From the NCBI RefSeq assembly GCF_036248275.1, contig NZ_CP109181.1:8370001-8434000 (forward strand): a DNA stretch of 64,000 nucleotides, read 5' to 3'. The stretch is from Streptomyces sp. NBC_01716 (GTDB lineage: Bacteria > Actinomycetota > Actinomycetes > Streptomycetales > Streptomycetaceae). Numbering within the stretch: the first letter of the stretch is position 1; each line of letters starts with the position of its first letter. Shown here piece after piece: positions 8,165-16,231 of the stretch. The translations under genes were made by a program, and so were the position numbers. The notes under the pieces are model-generated. The model worked only from the letters and a program-made list of their open reading frames with translations. It did no database searches and was not told where the DNA came from.

Positions 8165-9850
8165 GTGGCACTTTCCAGACGCACCGTCATCGCGTCCGCG
8201 ATAGCCGGCGCCGGAGCGGCGGCAGGTCTGGCCGCACAGGCCGGGACCGCACAGGCGGCCGCCTCTCCGCCCGGAGACGTCGTCGGCAAGATCACCGTCG
8301 GCTACCAGGGCTGGTTCGCCTGCTCAGGCGACGGCGCGCCGATCAACGGCTGGTGGCACTGGTCGCAGAACTGGGGCCAGTCCCCGTCCCCGGGCAACAC
8401 CGCGATCGTGAGCTGGCCGGACGTACGCGACTACACCCACACCTACCGGACTGCCTACCCGGCGCTCGGCAACGGGCAGCCCGCGTCGCTGTTCTCCTCG
8501 TACGACCAGCAGACCGTCGACACGCACTTCTCGTGGATGCGGCAGCACGGCATCGACACCGCCGCCCTCCAGCGCTTCAACCCCAACGGCGGCGAGGGCC
8601 CCACGCGCGACGACATGGCGGTGAAGGTACGGAGCTCGGCGGAGAAGTACGGGCGCAAGTACTACATCATGTACGACGCCACCGCCTGGACGAACATGCA
8701 GCCGGAGATGAAGGCGGACTGGCTCGCCAAGATGAAGGCGAACACCGAGTCCCCGGCCTACGCCCGGCAGAACGGCAAACCGGTGGTCGGCATCTGGGGC
8801 TTCGGCTTCAACGAGCCCAACAAGACCTGGTCGGCCGCCGTGTGTCTGGACGTCGTCAACTGGTTCAAGGCGCAGGGGTGTTACGTGATGGGCGGCGTGC
8901 CCACGCACTGGCGCAGGGGCATCGAGGACTCACGGCCCGGGTACATGGACGTGTACCTCGCCTTCGACATGCTCTCGCCCTGGATGGTCGGCCGGATCGG
9001 GGACATCGCGGGCGCCGACAACTTCTACGCCAACGTCAACACACCCGACCAGGCCCACTGCGACGCGAACGGGATCGACTACCAGCCCTGTGTCCTGCCC
9101 GGCGACCTCCAGTCCGGGCACCGGGCGCACGGCGACTTCATGTGGCGGCAGTTCTACAACATGTGCCGGATCGGCGTGCAGGGCATCTACATCTCGATGT
9201 TCGACGAGTACAACGAGGGCAACCAGATCGCCAAGACCGCCGAGACCTCCGCCCAGGTCCCGGTGGGTTCCGGCATCAGGGCGCTGGACGAGGACGGCAC
9301 GGCCTGCTCGGCGGACTACTACCTGCGGCTCACCGGAGACGGGGGCCGGATGCTCAAGGGCCAGCTGGCGCTGACCCCGACCCGCCCGACACCGCCCGTC
9401 GTCGGCGGCGGGAACCCCGACCCGCCGACCGGCGACCTGGCCCTGCGCAGAGCGGCGAGTGCGAGCAGCCAGACGCAGAGCTACGGGCCGGGCAACGCCG
9501 TCGACGGCAACGCGGACAGCTACTGGGAGGGCGCCAACAACGCGTTCCCGCAGTGGATTCAGATCGACCTCGGCTCCGCCCTGCCGGTACGAAGGCTCGT
9601 CCTGTCGCTGCCGCCGAACCCCGCCTGGGGCGCCCGCACCCAGACGCTGTCCGTCCTCGGCTCCACGAACGGGACCAGCTTCGCGACGCTGAGCGCACCG
9701 GCGGCCCGCGTCTTCGACCCGGCGAGCGGGAACACGGCGACGGTCACCCTCGCGTCGCCGGCGTCCGCCCGGTACGTACGGGTGCAGATCACCGGCAACA
9801 CCGGCTGGCCGGCGGGCCAGTTGTCCGGACTGAGCGTCTACGCGGAGTGA
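8165..9850 (+). CDS. Tat-exported glycoside hydrolase (GH71/GH99-like) with F5/8 C domain
   Basis: A 561-residue secreted protein. The GTG at 8165 with GAGGAA just upstream is preferred over an earlier in-frame codon because it places the Tat motif SRRTVI at residue 4, followed by an Ala-rich hydrophobic core ending near QAAAS (31-34). Residues 40-410 resemble the GH71/GH99-like (xylosidase/arabinosidase-type) TIM-barrel proteins: GYQGWFACSGDGAPINGWWHWS, a WMRQHGIDTAALQRFNP strand, and GVQGIYISMFDEYNEGNQI, which holds likely acidic catalytic residues. A Pro-rich linker leads to a discoidin (F5/8 type C, CBM32-like) domain at about 425-560. It probably binds and cleaves a plant or microbial polysaccharide; the substrate is unknown. 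Confidence 0.82.
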   Translation: MALSRRTVIASAIAGAGAAAGLAAQAGTAQAAASPPGDVVGKITVGYQGWFACSGDGAPINGWWHWSQNWGQSPSPGNTAIVSWPDVRDYTHTYRTAYPALGNGQPASLFSSYDQQTVDTHFSWMRQHGIDTAALQRFNPNGGEGPTRDDMAVKVRSSAEKYGRKYYIMYDATAWTNMQPEMKADWLAKMKANTESPAYARQNGKPVVGIWGFGFNEPNKTWSAAVCLDVVNWFKAQGCYVMGGVPTHWRRGIEDSRPGYMDVYLAFDMLSPWMVGRIGDIAGADNFYANVNTPDQAHCDANGIDYQPCVLPGDLQSGHRAHGDFMWRQFYNMCRIGVQGIYISMFDEYNEGNQIAKTAETSAQVPVGSGIRALDEDGTACSADYYLRLTGDGGRMLKGQLALTPTRPTPPVVGGGNPDPPTGDLALRRAASASSQTQSYGPGNAVDGNADSYWEGANNAFPQWIQIDLGSALPVRRLVLSLPPNPAWGARTQTLSVLGSTNGTSFATLSAPAARVFDPASGNTATVTLASPASARYVRVQITGNTGWPAGQLSGLSVYAE

Positions 9851-9872
9851 ATCCCCGCGGTGACTGATCGGC

Positions 9873-9903
9873 GGCCCGGACCCGGGAATCCCGGGTCCGG
9901 GCC
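9873..9903. terminator. Strong bidirectional terminator
   Basis: A perfect 14-bp stem, GGCCCGGACCCGGG (9873-9886) with CCCGGGTCCGGGCC (9890-9903), and a 3-base loop lies between the convergent glycosidase and NAD-kinase-like genes. Confidence 0.85.
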
Positions 9904-9909
9904 CACGCC

Positions 9910-10806
9910 TCAGAGCAGCCGCAGAGTCGTCGCCGATACGCCGACGTGGACCGTCTGGCCCCAGGTCAGCGTCAGCGCGTCCGACTCCATGCCGTCGCCG
10001 AACGCGATCAGACGGTCCGACTCGACCGTCAGGCGCAGCCGTTCGCCCGGCGTGAGTGCGCCCGCCACCAGCGAGGTTCCGGTCGTCGGCGAGGGCCAGG
10101 CCTCTCGTACGAACCAGAGCAGCCGGCGGTCGGCGGGTCCGGGGAGTGCGAGCGTGCTGCCGCGTTCCTGCCACAGGGAGCGCAGCCAGCCGGTGGCGCC
10201 GGTACCGGTGCCGACGAGCACGCCCGACGACGCCTGGGCCTCGGGCGTCGGGACCTGGCCGTCGGAGCTCAGCCGGTAGCGGACCGTCTGGTGGCCCGCG
10301 GGACCGAGGCAGATCTCGTTGAGCGCGAGCAGCCGCTGGCTGTCGTCCGCGACGGCTTCCACCATGGTGAGTTCATCGGCCCCGCCGCGTACGGTGACGG
10401 CGGACCTCAGGAGCGTGGCCGCGTCCGGGGCGCGATGGCGGACCAGCACGCCCGGGTTCCGGCCGGGATCGGTGTCGATGCCCAGCACCGGTTGTCCCGC
10501 GAGGTACTTGGCGGCGTTCGCGACCAGCCCGTCCTGGCCGACCACGACCACGACGTCCTCCGGACCGAAGAGGAACCGGTCCAGGTCCGCGCGTTCGACG
10601 CGGCTCTGCCGCCATCGGTGGGGCACGGCGGCCGCCACATCGGTGAGCGCCTGCCGCGTGCGGTGGTGCCGCTCGGCGACCTCACGGATGTCCCGGTCAC
10701 GGGAGGAGAGGAAGAAGGCCGCCTGACCGTGGGTGCCGTGCCGGGCGAGCAACTCCTCGTACTCCGTGGTGCGGTGGACGAGTACCGCCCGCGGCGCGAG
10801 CGTCAC
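9910..10806 (-). CDS. NAD-kinase-like protein
   Basis: A 298-residue protein with the two-domain layout of NAD kinases. The phosphate loop GGDGT of true NAD kinases appears as VGQDG (89-93) after a beta strand EDVVVVV. The conserved NE pair that binds NAD is present as LNEICLG (163-164). A VGTGTGATGW segment follows in the place of the family's glycine-rich substrate loop. The GTG start overlaps the SPFH gene stop by 4 bases (GTGA), so the two proteins are co-translated. The altered first glycine of the GGD motif raises the question of whether it still phosphorylates NAD. Coupling to a membrane-scaffold-type protein is unusual and may indicate a specialised role. Confidence 0.75.
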   Translation of the reverse strand: MTLAPRAVLVHRTTEYEELLARHGTHGQAAFFLSSRDRDIREVAERHHRTRQALTDVAAAVPHRWRQSRVERADLDRFLFGPEDVVVVVGQDGLVANAAKYLAGQPVLGIDTDPGRNPGVLVRHRAPDAATLLRSAVTVRGGADELTMVEAVADDSQRLLALNEICLGPAGHQTVRYRLSSDGQVPTPEAQASSGVLVGTGTGATGWLRSLWQERGSTLALPGPADRRLLWFVREAWPSPTTGTSLVAGALTPGERLRLTVESDRLIAFGDGMESDALTLTWGQTVHVGVSATTLRLL

Positions 10807-11828
10807 CCCCGCTCCTCGCCCTGCCGTTGACCGCCCTGGCGCCCAAGTGTGGCCAGCAGGCCGGTCAGTACGTCGGGGGAGAGCGTGACGCTGTCGATCC
10901 GGGGCAGATTCGCGGCGAGCCGGTCGACGGCCAGCGCGCGCAGCGTCGCCTCGTCCGACTCGCCGTGCACCCGCAGCCAGTCGGCCCGTGCCGCCGCCCG
11001 TGCCTCGCCGGTCCTGCGGGCCGCTTCGGCGTCGGCGGTGGCCAGCCGTACGCGCCGCTCCGCCTCGGCCTCCGTACGCACGGCATCCGCCGCCGCGCTC
11101 TCCTCGGCCTCGCGTCGGGCGTTGGTGCCGCGCTGCTCGACCAACTGCTCCTCCTGGCGGGCCAGTTCGATCTGGCTGGCGAGTTCGTTCTCCGCGATGG
11201 CCCGCTCCCGCTGCACCGCGACGGCGCGGCGCTCGTACGTCGCCCGGTCCGCCTCCTGCTGGATCTGCTCGCGCGCGGGCGTGCGCAGCGCGCGTTCCAC
11301 CTCCGCCTCCGGGCGGACGGCGACGACCCGTACCGTCACGACCTCCAGGCCGGTCGCGGGCAGCCGGGGCTCGGCCGCCAGCCCGCCGTCGATCCGGTCG
11401 CGTACGGCGGCGACTCCGTCGGACAGCGCGGCGGCCAGCGGCGTACGGGCCAGGACGTCGAGCGCGTGCTGCTGGGCCGTCTCGGTGAGCAGGGTCGCGA
11501 TCTGTTCGAGCGGGGCGCCCCGCCAGACGCCCGTGTCCGGGTCGAGGGAGAAGTCGAGCCGCGCCGAGGCGAGGGCGGGATCGCTGATCCGGTACGTCAC
11601 GGTGGCCTGGACGGTGACGTCCTGGAAGTCGGCGGTGCGGGCATGGAACGCCATCGCCAACTCCCGGTCGTTGACGGGGACTTCGGAGAGCGCGGCGGAC
11701 AGTGCCCGGAACCAGAAGCTGATCCCGGGACCGTCGTGGACGAGCCGGCCCCGCCGGTGGTGACGGATATGGGCGGTGGGGGCGGACCGGAGATGGCGCC
11801 GGCCGAGGCGCTTGGTGATGTCAGCCAT
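10803..11828 (-). CDS. SPFH/Band 7 domain protein
   Basis: A 341-residue protein with an SPFH (stomatin/prohibitin/flotillin/HflK) domain at about residues 25-190 (VPVNDRELAMAFHARTADFQDVTVQATVTYRISDP). A long Glu/Arg/Ala-rich coiled coil at about 190-290 (EREQIQQEADR-type repeats ending in EAARRTGEARAAARADWLRVHG) follows. No clear N-terminal membrane helix is visible, unlike classical members. These proteins oligomerise into rings or scaffolds. The start is ATG 11828 with AGAGG upstream. It is the first gene of a two-gene operon with the NAD-kinase-like gene, preceded by a 9-bp inverted repeat that may be an operator. Confidence 0.85.
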   Translation of the reverse strand: MADITKRLGRRHLRSAPTAHIRHHRRGRLVHDGPGISFWFRALSAALSEVPVNDRELAMAFHARTADFQDVTVQATVTYRISDPALASARLDFSLDPDTGVWRGAPLEQIATLLTETAQQHALDVLARTPLAAALSDGVAAVRDRIDGGLAAEPRLPATGLEVVTVRVVAVRPEAEVERALRTPAREQIQQEADRATYERRAVAVQRERAIAENELASQIELARQEEQLVEQRGTNARREAEESAAADAVRTEAEAERRVRLATADAEAARRTGEARAAARADWLRVHGESDEATLRALAVDRLAANLPRIDSVTLSPDVLTGLLATLGRQGGQRQGEERG

Positions 11829-11849
11829 GATGACCTCTTCTCGTCGGTG

Positions 11850-11880
11850 TGACGATATCGAGGAGATGGTTATATCGTCA
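11850..11880. promoter_or_regulatory. Inverted repeat upstream of SPFH operon
   Basis: TGACGATAT (11850-11858) and ATATCGTCA (11872-11880) form a perfect 9-bp inverted repeat with a 13-base spacer, 21 bases before the SPFH start codon. AT-rich for this genome, it looks like an operator overlapping the promoter rather than a terminator. Confidence 0.55.
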
Positions 11881-11903
11881 ACCTGACGAAAGTGCTGGAC
11901 AAG

Positions 11904-11941
11904 CCCTCTCCCCCCGGCCGTGACCGGCCGGGGGGAGAGGG
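11904..11941 (-). terminator. Strong intrinsic terminator
   Basis: A perfect 17-bp stem with a TGAC loop (arms 11904-11920 and 11925-11941, mostly CCCTCTCCCCCCGGCCG and its complement) lies just downstream of the 1005-residue secreted protein gene. Confidence 0.85.
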
Positions 11942-11978
11942 AAGAGGACCTCCGGAGACGGGACTTCTACAACAGGTC

Positions 11979-14900
11979 CTACGCCTGGGGCTCGATCCAG
12001 ATGTTGCGGTAACGCACCTTGTTGCCGTGGTCCTGGAGCCGGATGGCTCCCGTCGCCGTGGTCTCCGGCGCGCCGTTACCGGTCGGACCGTCGACCGCGA
12101 CGTTGTCGTGGACGAGCTTGCCGTTCCACACCACGCTGACGCGGGCGTCCTCGGTCTTCTTCCCGTCGGCGCCGAAGCGGGCGGCCCGGAACGTGATCTC
12201 GTACGTCTGCCAAGTCTCCGGCGCCGTCGAGGCGTTGTGGTCCGCCGCCTTCTTGGTGTAGATCGCCGCCGCCTCGTTGTTGGCGAGCTTCTCGACACCG
12301 AACGAGTCCAGGATCTGGATCTCGTACCGCTCCTGGAGGTAGACACCGCTGTTCCCGCGGTTCTGGCCGGTCACGTCCGGTGGCAGCTTCGGCACCCGGA
12401 ACTCGACATGCAGCTTGAAGTCCTTGAACGCCTGCTTGGTGCGGATGTCGCCGCAGCAGACCTCCATCGCTCCCTCGTCGGTCAACGGCCACCGGACGTC
12501 GGTGCCGTTGGTGTGCTGCCACTGCGACTGGTCCTTCCCGTTAAACAGCGTGACGCGGCTGTCCTTGGGATGGACGGTGATCAGGTCGAGATTGACATGG
12601 CCGGTGTCGCCCTCGTCGTACCGGTACGCGATGGTGTTGGCCCCGCGGCTCAGCGGCAGCGTCTCGGTCACCGTCGCCCAGCCGTCCCACTTGCCGGTAC
12701 TGGGCAGGGTCACCTGCTTCATCTTGCGGCCGTTGAGATAGAGGCTGATCGTCTTGTCGCCGACGAACGGGTTCGGGCCGTTGGCGTACCGCAGCCCGAC
12801 GTCGTACTTGCCCGCCTTGGTCGTCGTCACGTCGAACGTGGTGGTGGCGCCCTGCGTCCCGTAGCTGTCGACGAAGCCGCCGCCCGAGTGGCCCGCGTGC
12901 TCGGTGTCGACCCGCGCGCCGCCGGTCAGCGCCGCCTCCTCCGCCTCGTACAGCGTCTTGGCCGGCTCCGCACCGACCAGCGAGTTGAGGGTGTACCAGG
13001 CTTCGGTGCTCCACAGCGTCTCGCCGCCCTCGGCGCTGAACGGCCGCGGCGAGCGCACGTGCACCACCCGGTTGGACTTGAGACCGTCGATCGCGAGGGT
13101 GACCTTCTTGCCGTCGGCCGACACCGTGGCCGACTGGACCTTCAGCGTCTCCTCGTCGATCTTCGGACCGCCGTAGTCCGGCGTCGCGGCGTAGTACCAC
13201 TGCTTGACCTCGTAGCGGTCGACCAGTTCGGCGACGGTCTCGGCCGAGAGCGGCTTGGTGTACTCCAGCTCGAAGCCGCCCTGCTTCGCCCGCATCGCCA
13301 GAATGTCGAAGGCGTCCTTGCCGTTGGGCGTCAACTTCTGGAGACCGTACGAGAGTTTGCCCTCCTGGCCCCAGTTGCCGCCGGCGCCCAGACCGCCGGC
13401 GTAGATCGCGCCGTCCGGGCCCATGCTGATCCGGTTGACACCGGCTTCCAGCCCCTGGGTCATCCGGAAGACCGCGCCCTGGTACTCGCCCTTGACCTTT
13501 TCCAGATACCCGCGCTGAATGCCGCCGTACGTGACGTCGCCGAAGATCATCTGCCCGGCGAACGGGCCTTCCTTCAACAGCAGCGGTGTGCTGGGGGAGT
13601 TGGCGATCTCGTTCTGCGGCAGCCACAGCACCGGCTTGGTGACCGGCTTGGCGTCGAACGGCCCGGCCGGGTTGGTGTAGTGGTTGAAGAAGCGGTCCTG
13701 CTTGATGTGGACCAGCTTCGACGAGGGCAGCCAGCCGCCCTGGTTGTCGGTCACGAAGATGTCGCCCTCGGGGCCCCAGCCGATTCCGTTGGGGGTACGC
13801 AGACCACCGGCGATGTAACTGACCTCGCCCGTCTCCTTGTTCACCTTGATCGTGGAGCCGCGGTTCTTCGCGGGCTGCGGATTCGTCGTCGCGCCGCCCT
13901 GGTTGATCGCGACCGACAGGTTCAGATAGAAGAAGCCGTCCTGGTAGAGCAGCCCGAACGCGAACTCGTGGAAGTTCCCGCCGTACGGCCAGGTGGCGAC
14001 CTTCCGGTAGGTGTCGGTGACGTCGTCCCCGTTCGTGTCCTGGAGCTCCGTCAACTCGTTCTTCTGCGACACGTACAGCGAACCGTCGACGTACTTGATG
14101 CCCTGGGGCTCCTTGAGGCCCTCGGCCACCTTCTTGGCCTTGACCTTGTCGGGGCCCGTGCTGCCCGTGACGTCGCTGAGGAGGTAGACCTCGCCCGTCA
14201 CGTTGTCGGTCCCGCCCCAGGTGGTGACGGCCAGCCGGCCGTCGGGCAGCCAGTCCATGGCGGTGACCTGCGGCTCGAACCCGCTCGGCCGGAGGTCGGT
14301 CAGCGTGTACCCGGGGTGCACGCCGTTCAGGGGCAGCCCGTCGCCGGGGGAGTCCCTGACCCCCTCGCATTCCTTGCGGCCCGGCGCCGTCACGCGTACG
14401 ACACCGGCGTCCGTGCTGAGAACGGAGTTGGGTACGACGGTGAAGCCGGAGGCGCCCGGCGGCTGCCACGCGAGGGTGATGTTCTGGCCGCCGGTGCGGT
14501 CGAAGTGATCGATACGCAGGGAGTGGTAACCGGCCGTCAGCGTGACCGTGCCGTCCTTCGGCTCGGCGCCGTGCAGACCGTCGTGGTCGATGACGACCTG
14601 ATCGTCGATCAGCAGCCGCGAACCGTCGTCGCTGGTCAGCCGGAAGGCGTACGAACCGTCCTGCGGAACGTCGATGTTGCCGATGACCTGCGACACGAAG
14701 TTGTCGCCGATCCCGCCGAAGTCGGCGGTCGACGACCAGTCGATCGTGGGCATCAACTTGTCGACGTTCGGGGTCTGTCCGGGTTTGAGAACGCAGATCT
14801 TGTCCAGCGGTACCTGCACGTCGAACACGCGCAGTGTGACCCCCGGCTCCTGCGGCGGCACTTCACGGGTGACGGGATCGGCGGCGACGGGATCCGCGGC

Positions 14901-14996
14901 GGTGGCCGGGGTCGTCATGAGGCCGGTGGCGAGGAACGAGACGGCGAGCAGACTGAGCAGAGATCTGCGCAGGCGGCGGCCCGGTCTTTGATCCAT
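11979..14996 (-). CDS. Secreted mosaic: PA14, beta-propeller, CBM and DUF1080 (3-keto-glycoside hydrolase-like)
   Basis: A 1005-residue exported protein starting at ATG 14996, with a near-perfect AGGAGGA site; longer in-frame extensions lack coding bias. The signal peptide is residues 1 to about 33. Domains in order are: PA14-like (about 40-190; TSDDGSRLLIDDQVVIDHDG), a six-bladed propeller of the glucose/sorbosone-dehydrogenase or PVC type (about 200-560; EPQVTAMDWLPDGRLAVTTWGG), a CBM6/35-like galactose-binding domain (about 681-811) and a C-terminal DUF1080 domain (about 812-1005; VTLFNGKDQSQWQ, NSGVYLQERYEIQILDSFG). DUF1080 proteins include 3-keto-disaccharide/glycoside hydrolases. The combination suggests a multi-step extracellular enzyme acting on oxidised glycosides or sugars. 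It is monocistronic, with its own promoter and terminator. Confidence 0.85.
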   Translation of the reverse strand: MDQRPGRRLRRSLLSLLAVSFLATGLMTTPATAADPVAADPVTREVPPQEPGVTLRVFDVQVPLDKICVLKPGQTPNVDKLMPTIDWSSTADFGGIGDNFVSQVIGNIDVPQDGSYAFRLTSDDGSRLLIDDQVVIDHDGLHGAEPKDGTVTLTAGYHSLRIDHFDRTGGQNITLAWQPPGASGFTVVPNSVLSTDAGVVRVTAPGRKECEGVRDSPGDGLPLNGVHPGYTLTDLRPSGFEPQVTAMDWLPDGRLAVTTWGGTDNVTGEVYLLSDVTGSTGPDKVKAKKVAEGLKEPQGIKYVDGSLYVSQKNELTELQDTNGDDVTDTYRKVATWPYGGNFHEFAFGLLYQDGFFYLNLSVAINQGGATTNPQPAKNRGSTIKVNKETGEVSYIAGGLRTPNGIGWGPEGDIFVTDNQGGWLPSSKLVHIKQDRFFNHYTNPAGPFDAKPVTKPVLWLPQNEIANSPSTPLLLKEGPFAGQMIFGDVTYGGIQRGYLEKVKGEYQGAVFRMTQGLEAGVNRISMGPDGAIYAGGLGAGGNWGQEGKLSYGLQKLTPNGKDAFDILAMRAKQGGFELEYTKPLSAETVAELVDRYEVKQWYYAATPDYGGPKIDEETLKVQSATVSADGKKVTLAIDGLKSNRVVHVRSPRPFSAEGGETLWSTEAWYTLNSLVGAEPAKTLYEAEEAALTGGARVDTEHAGHSGGGFVDSYGTQGATTTFDVTTTKAGKYDVGLRYANGPNPFVGDKTISLYLNGRKMKQVTLPSTGKWDGWATVTETLPLSRGANTIAYRYDEGDTGHVNLDLITVHPKDSRVTLFNGKDQSQWQHTNGTDVRWPLTDEGAMEVCCGDIRTKQAFKDFKLHVEFRVPKLPPDVTGQNRGNSGVYLQERYEIQILDSFGVEKLANNEAAAIYTKKAADHNASTAPETWQTYEITFRAARFGADGKKTEDARVSVVWNGKLVHDNVAVDGPTGNGAPETTATGAIRLQDHGNKVRYRNIWIEPQA

Positions 14997-15147
14997 TCTT
15001 CCTCCTGGCACTTCGCGCACCGGGAAGAAAGAACACCCTGGCCCCGGGGCGGAGTTCACCGCGGGGCAAGCCCTTCGAACCGGATACGGAGGTCTGGCAA
15101 CGGATGCGGATGCTGGTTCGTACGTGGCGTTCTGTCGGCTCAGCGGC

Positions 15148-15182
15148 TCGACCGGTGGCCTGTCTCGTACACCACCGGTCGA
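15148..15182. promoter_or_regulatory. Inverted repeat in the 5' leader of the mosaic-protein gene
   Basis: TCGACCGGTGG (15148-15158) and CCACCGGTCGA (15172-15182) form a perfect 11-bp inverted repeat with a 13-base spacer. It lies just after the predicted transcription start of the minus-strand mosaic gene, so it could be an operator or a leader hairpin. It could alternatively be the terminator of the IclR gene that ends at 15277. Confidence 0.45.
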
Positions 15183-15193
15183 CGTAGAGCGAA

Positions 15194-15222
15194 AGACTAG
15201 AGACTTCTGTCGAGACCGTCCA
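15194..15222 (-). promoter_or_regulatory. Candidate promoter of the mosaic-protein gene
   Basis: On the minus strand, TGGACG (15222-15217) is followed after 17 bases by TAGTCT (15199-15194). The predicted start near 15187 gives a leader of about 190 bases before the ATG at 14996. Confidence 0.4.
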
Positions 15223-15276
15223 TACTTTGTCACGTACCAGTAGAAAGTCCTCCGGGGCTCCCCGCTGCCCCGCAGG

Positions 15277-16050
15277 TCAGCCCGCCCGGTGCCCGAGCCG
15301 TACCGACAGTGCTTCCGCGCCCTTCGCGGCCAGTTGGGCCAGTTCCTCCTCGCGGATCTCCGTCCAGCGGATCATCGGAACGGAGATCGAGAGCGCGGCC
15401 ACGACCTGGCCCCGCCTGTCACGGACCGGAGCGGCCACACAGCTCACATCCGAGTTGGACTCCCGGTGCTCCACTGCGATGCCGCGCCGTCTGATGCCGG
15501 CGAGCGCCGTCCGCAGAACGGCCACGTCGGTGATGCTGTTGTCGGTCATGGCGGTGAGTTCGGCGCCGGTGAGCCGGGCGTCGAGTTCCGGCTCCGGGAG
15601 CGAGGCGAGCAGCATCTTGCCGACCGAGGTGCAGTGCGCGGGCAGCCGGCGGCCCGCGGCCGACACCATGCGGACCGTGTGCGTGGAGTCCACCTTCGCG
15701 ATGTAGATGACATCGAGGTCTTCGAGGATCGCGACATGCACGGTCTCGTCGCAGGTCTCCGCGATGTCCGTGGCGATCTGCCGGCCCTCGGCGGCGAGAT
15801 CGAGCTGTTCCGCGTACCGGCTGCCGAGCTGGTAGGCGCGTACGCCGAGGCGGTAGCGACCGGGCTGCTCGGGGATCGCCTCCAGATACGAGCGGGCGGC
15901 GAGGGTGGTGAGCAGTTCGTGCACGGTGGTGCGCGGCAGCCCCAGCCGGCGGATGACATCCGGCGCGGAGAGTTTCCCGTCGCCCTCCAGGAACAGTTCG
16001 AGAATGTCGAACGCCCGCGTCACCGCGGGGACCAGCCGTCCCATGCCCAC
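15277..16050 (-). CDS. IclR-family transcriptional regulator
   Basis: A 257-residue regulator with an N-terminal winged helix (about 5-65; AFDILELF, LSAPDVIRRLGLPRTTVHELLTTLAARSYLE across the turn) and a C-terminal IclR effector domain (about 80-250; ETVHVAILEDLDVIYIAKVDS, PAHCTSVGKMLLASLP). GTG 16050 or ATG 16044 can serve as start; both follow the same purine-rich AAGGGTGGGG. It diverges from the dehydratase gene across a 180-base region containing copies of the 14-bp element CGAAATATCGAACA, one also found before the transporter operon. It is therefore the likely local regulator of the sugar-acid/sugar module; the effector is probably a pathway intermediate. Confidence 0.9.
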   Translation of the reverse strand: MGMGRLVPAVTRAFDILELFLEGDGKLSAPDVIRRLGLPRTTVHELLTTLAARSYLEAIPEQPGRYRLGVRAYQLGSRYAEQLDLAAEGRQIATDIAETCDETVHVAILEDLDVIYIAKVDSTHTVRMVSAAGRRLPAHCTSVGKMLLASLPEPELDARLTGAELTAMTDNSITDVAVLRTALAGIRRRGIAVEHRESNSDVSCVAAPVRDRRGQVVAALSISVPMIRWTEIREEELAQLAAKGAEALSVRLGHRAG

Positions 16051-16060
16051 CCCACCCTTC

Positions 16061-16074
16061 TGTTCGATACTTCG
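16061..16074 (-). promoter_or_regulatory. IclR-type operator copy 1
   Basis: Read on the minus strand this is CGAAGTATCGAACA, 13 of 14 identical to the copy at 16174-16187. It lies 11 bases upstream of the IclR start, so it suits autoregulation. Confidence 0.6.
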
Positions 16075-16120
16075 GCCATTGATCGGAATGACGAACGAAG
16101 ATTAGTCGCTGCACGCCCCA

Positions 16121-16149
16121 TTGACACCCCCCGTCCGGCTGTTTACGGT
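16121..16149 (+). promoter_or_regulatory. Promoter of the dehydratase-ADH transcript
   Basis: TTGACA (16121-16126) and TACGGT (16144-16149) are separated by 17 bases. The predicted start near 16156 is immediately followed by operator copies at 16174-16187 and 16205-16213. Confidence 0.6.
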
Positions 16150-16173
16150 CACGCCAGCATTTCGAACGCGTGA

Positions 16174-16187
16174 CGAAATATCGAACA
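16174..16187 (+). promoter_or_regulatory. IclR-type operator copy 2 (with half site at 16205-16213)
   Basis: CGAAATATCGAACA just after the predicted transcription start of the dehydratase gene; a further TATCGAACA follows at 16205-16213. The left part also pairs with ATTTCG at 16159-16164 as an inverted repeat. The position suggests roadblock-type repression. Confidence 0.65.
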
Positions 16188-16231
16188 GCGGCGACCGGCC
16201 GGCATATCGAACAACCTCTAGGGGTACCGCA

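Noticed and set aside
11892..15200. A 1102-codon open frame on the plus strand
   Set aside because: Exact antisense of the secreted PA14/propeller/DUF1080 gene, whose domains are unmistakable on the minus strand.
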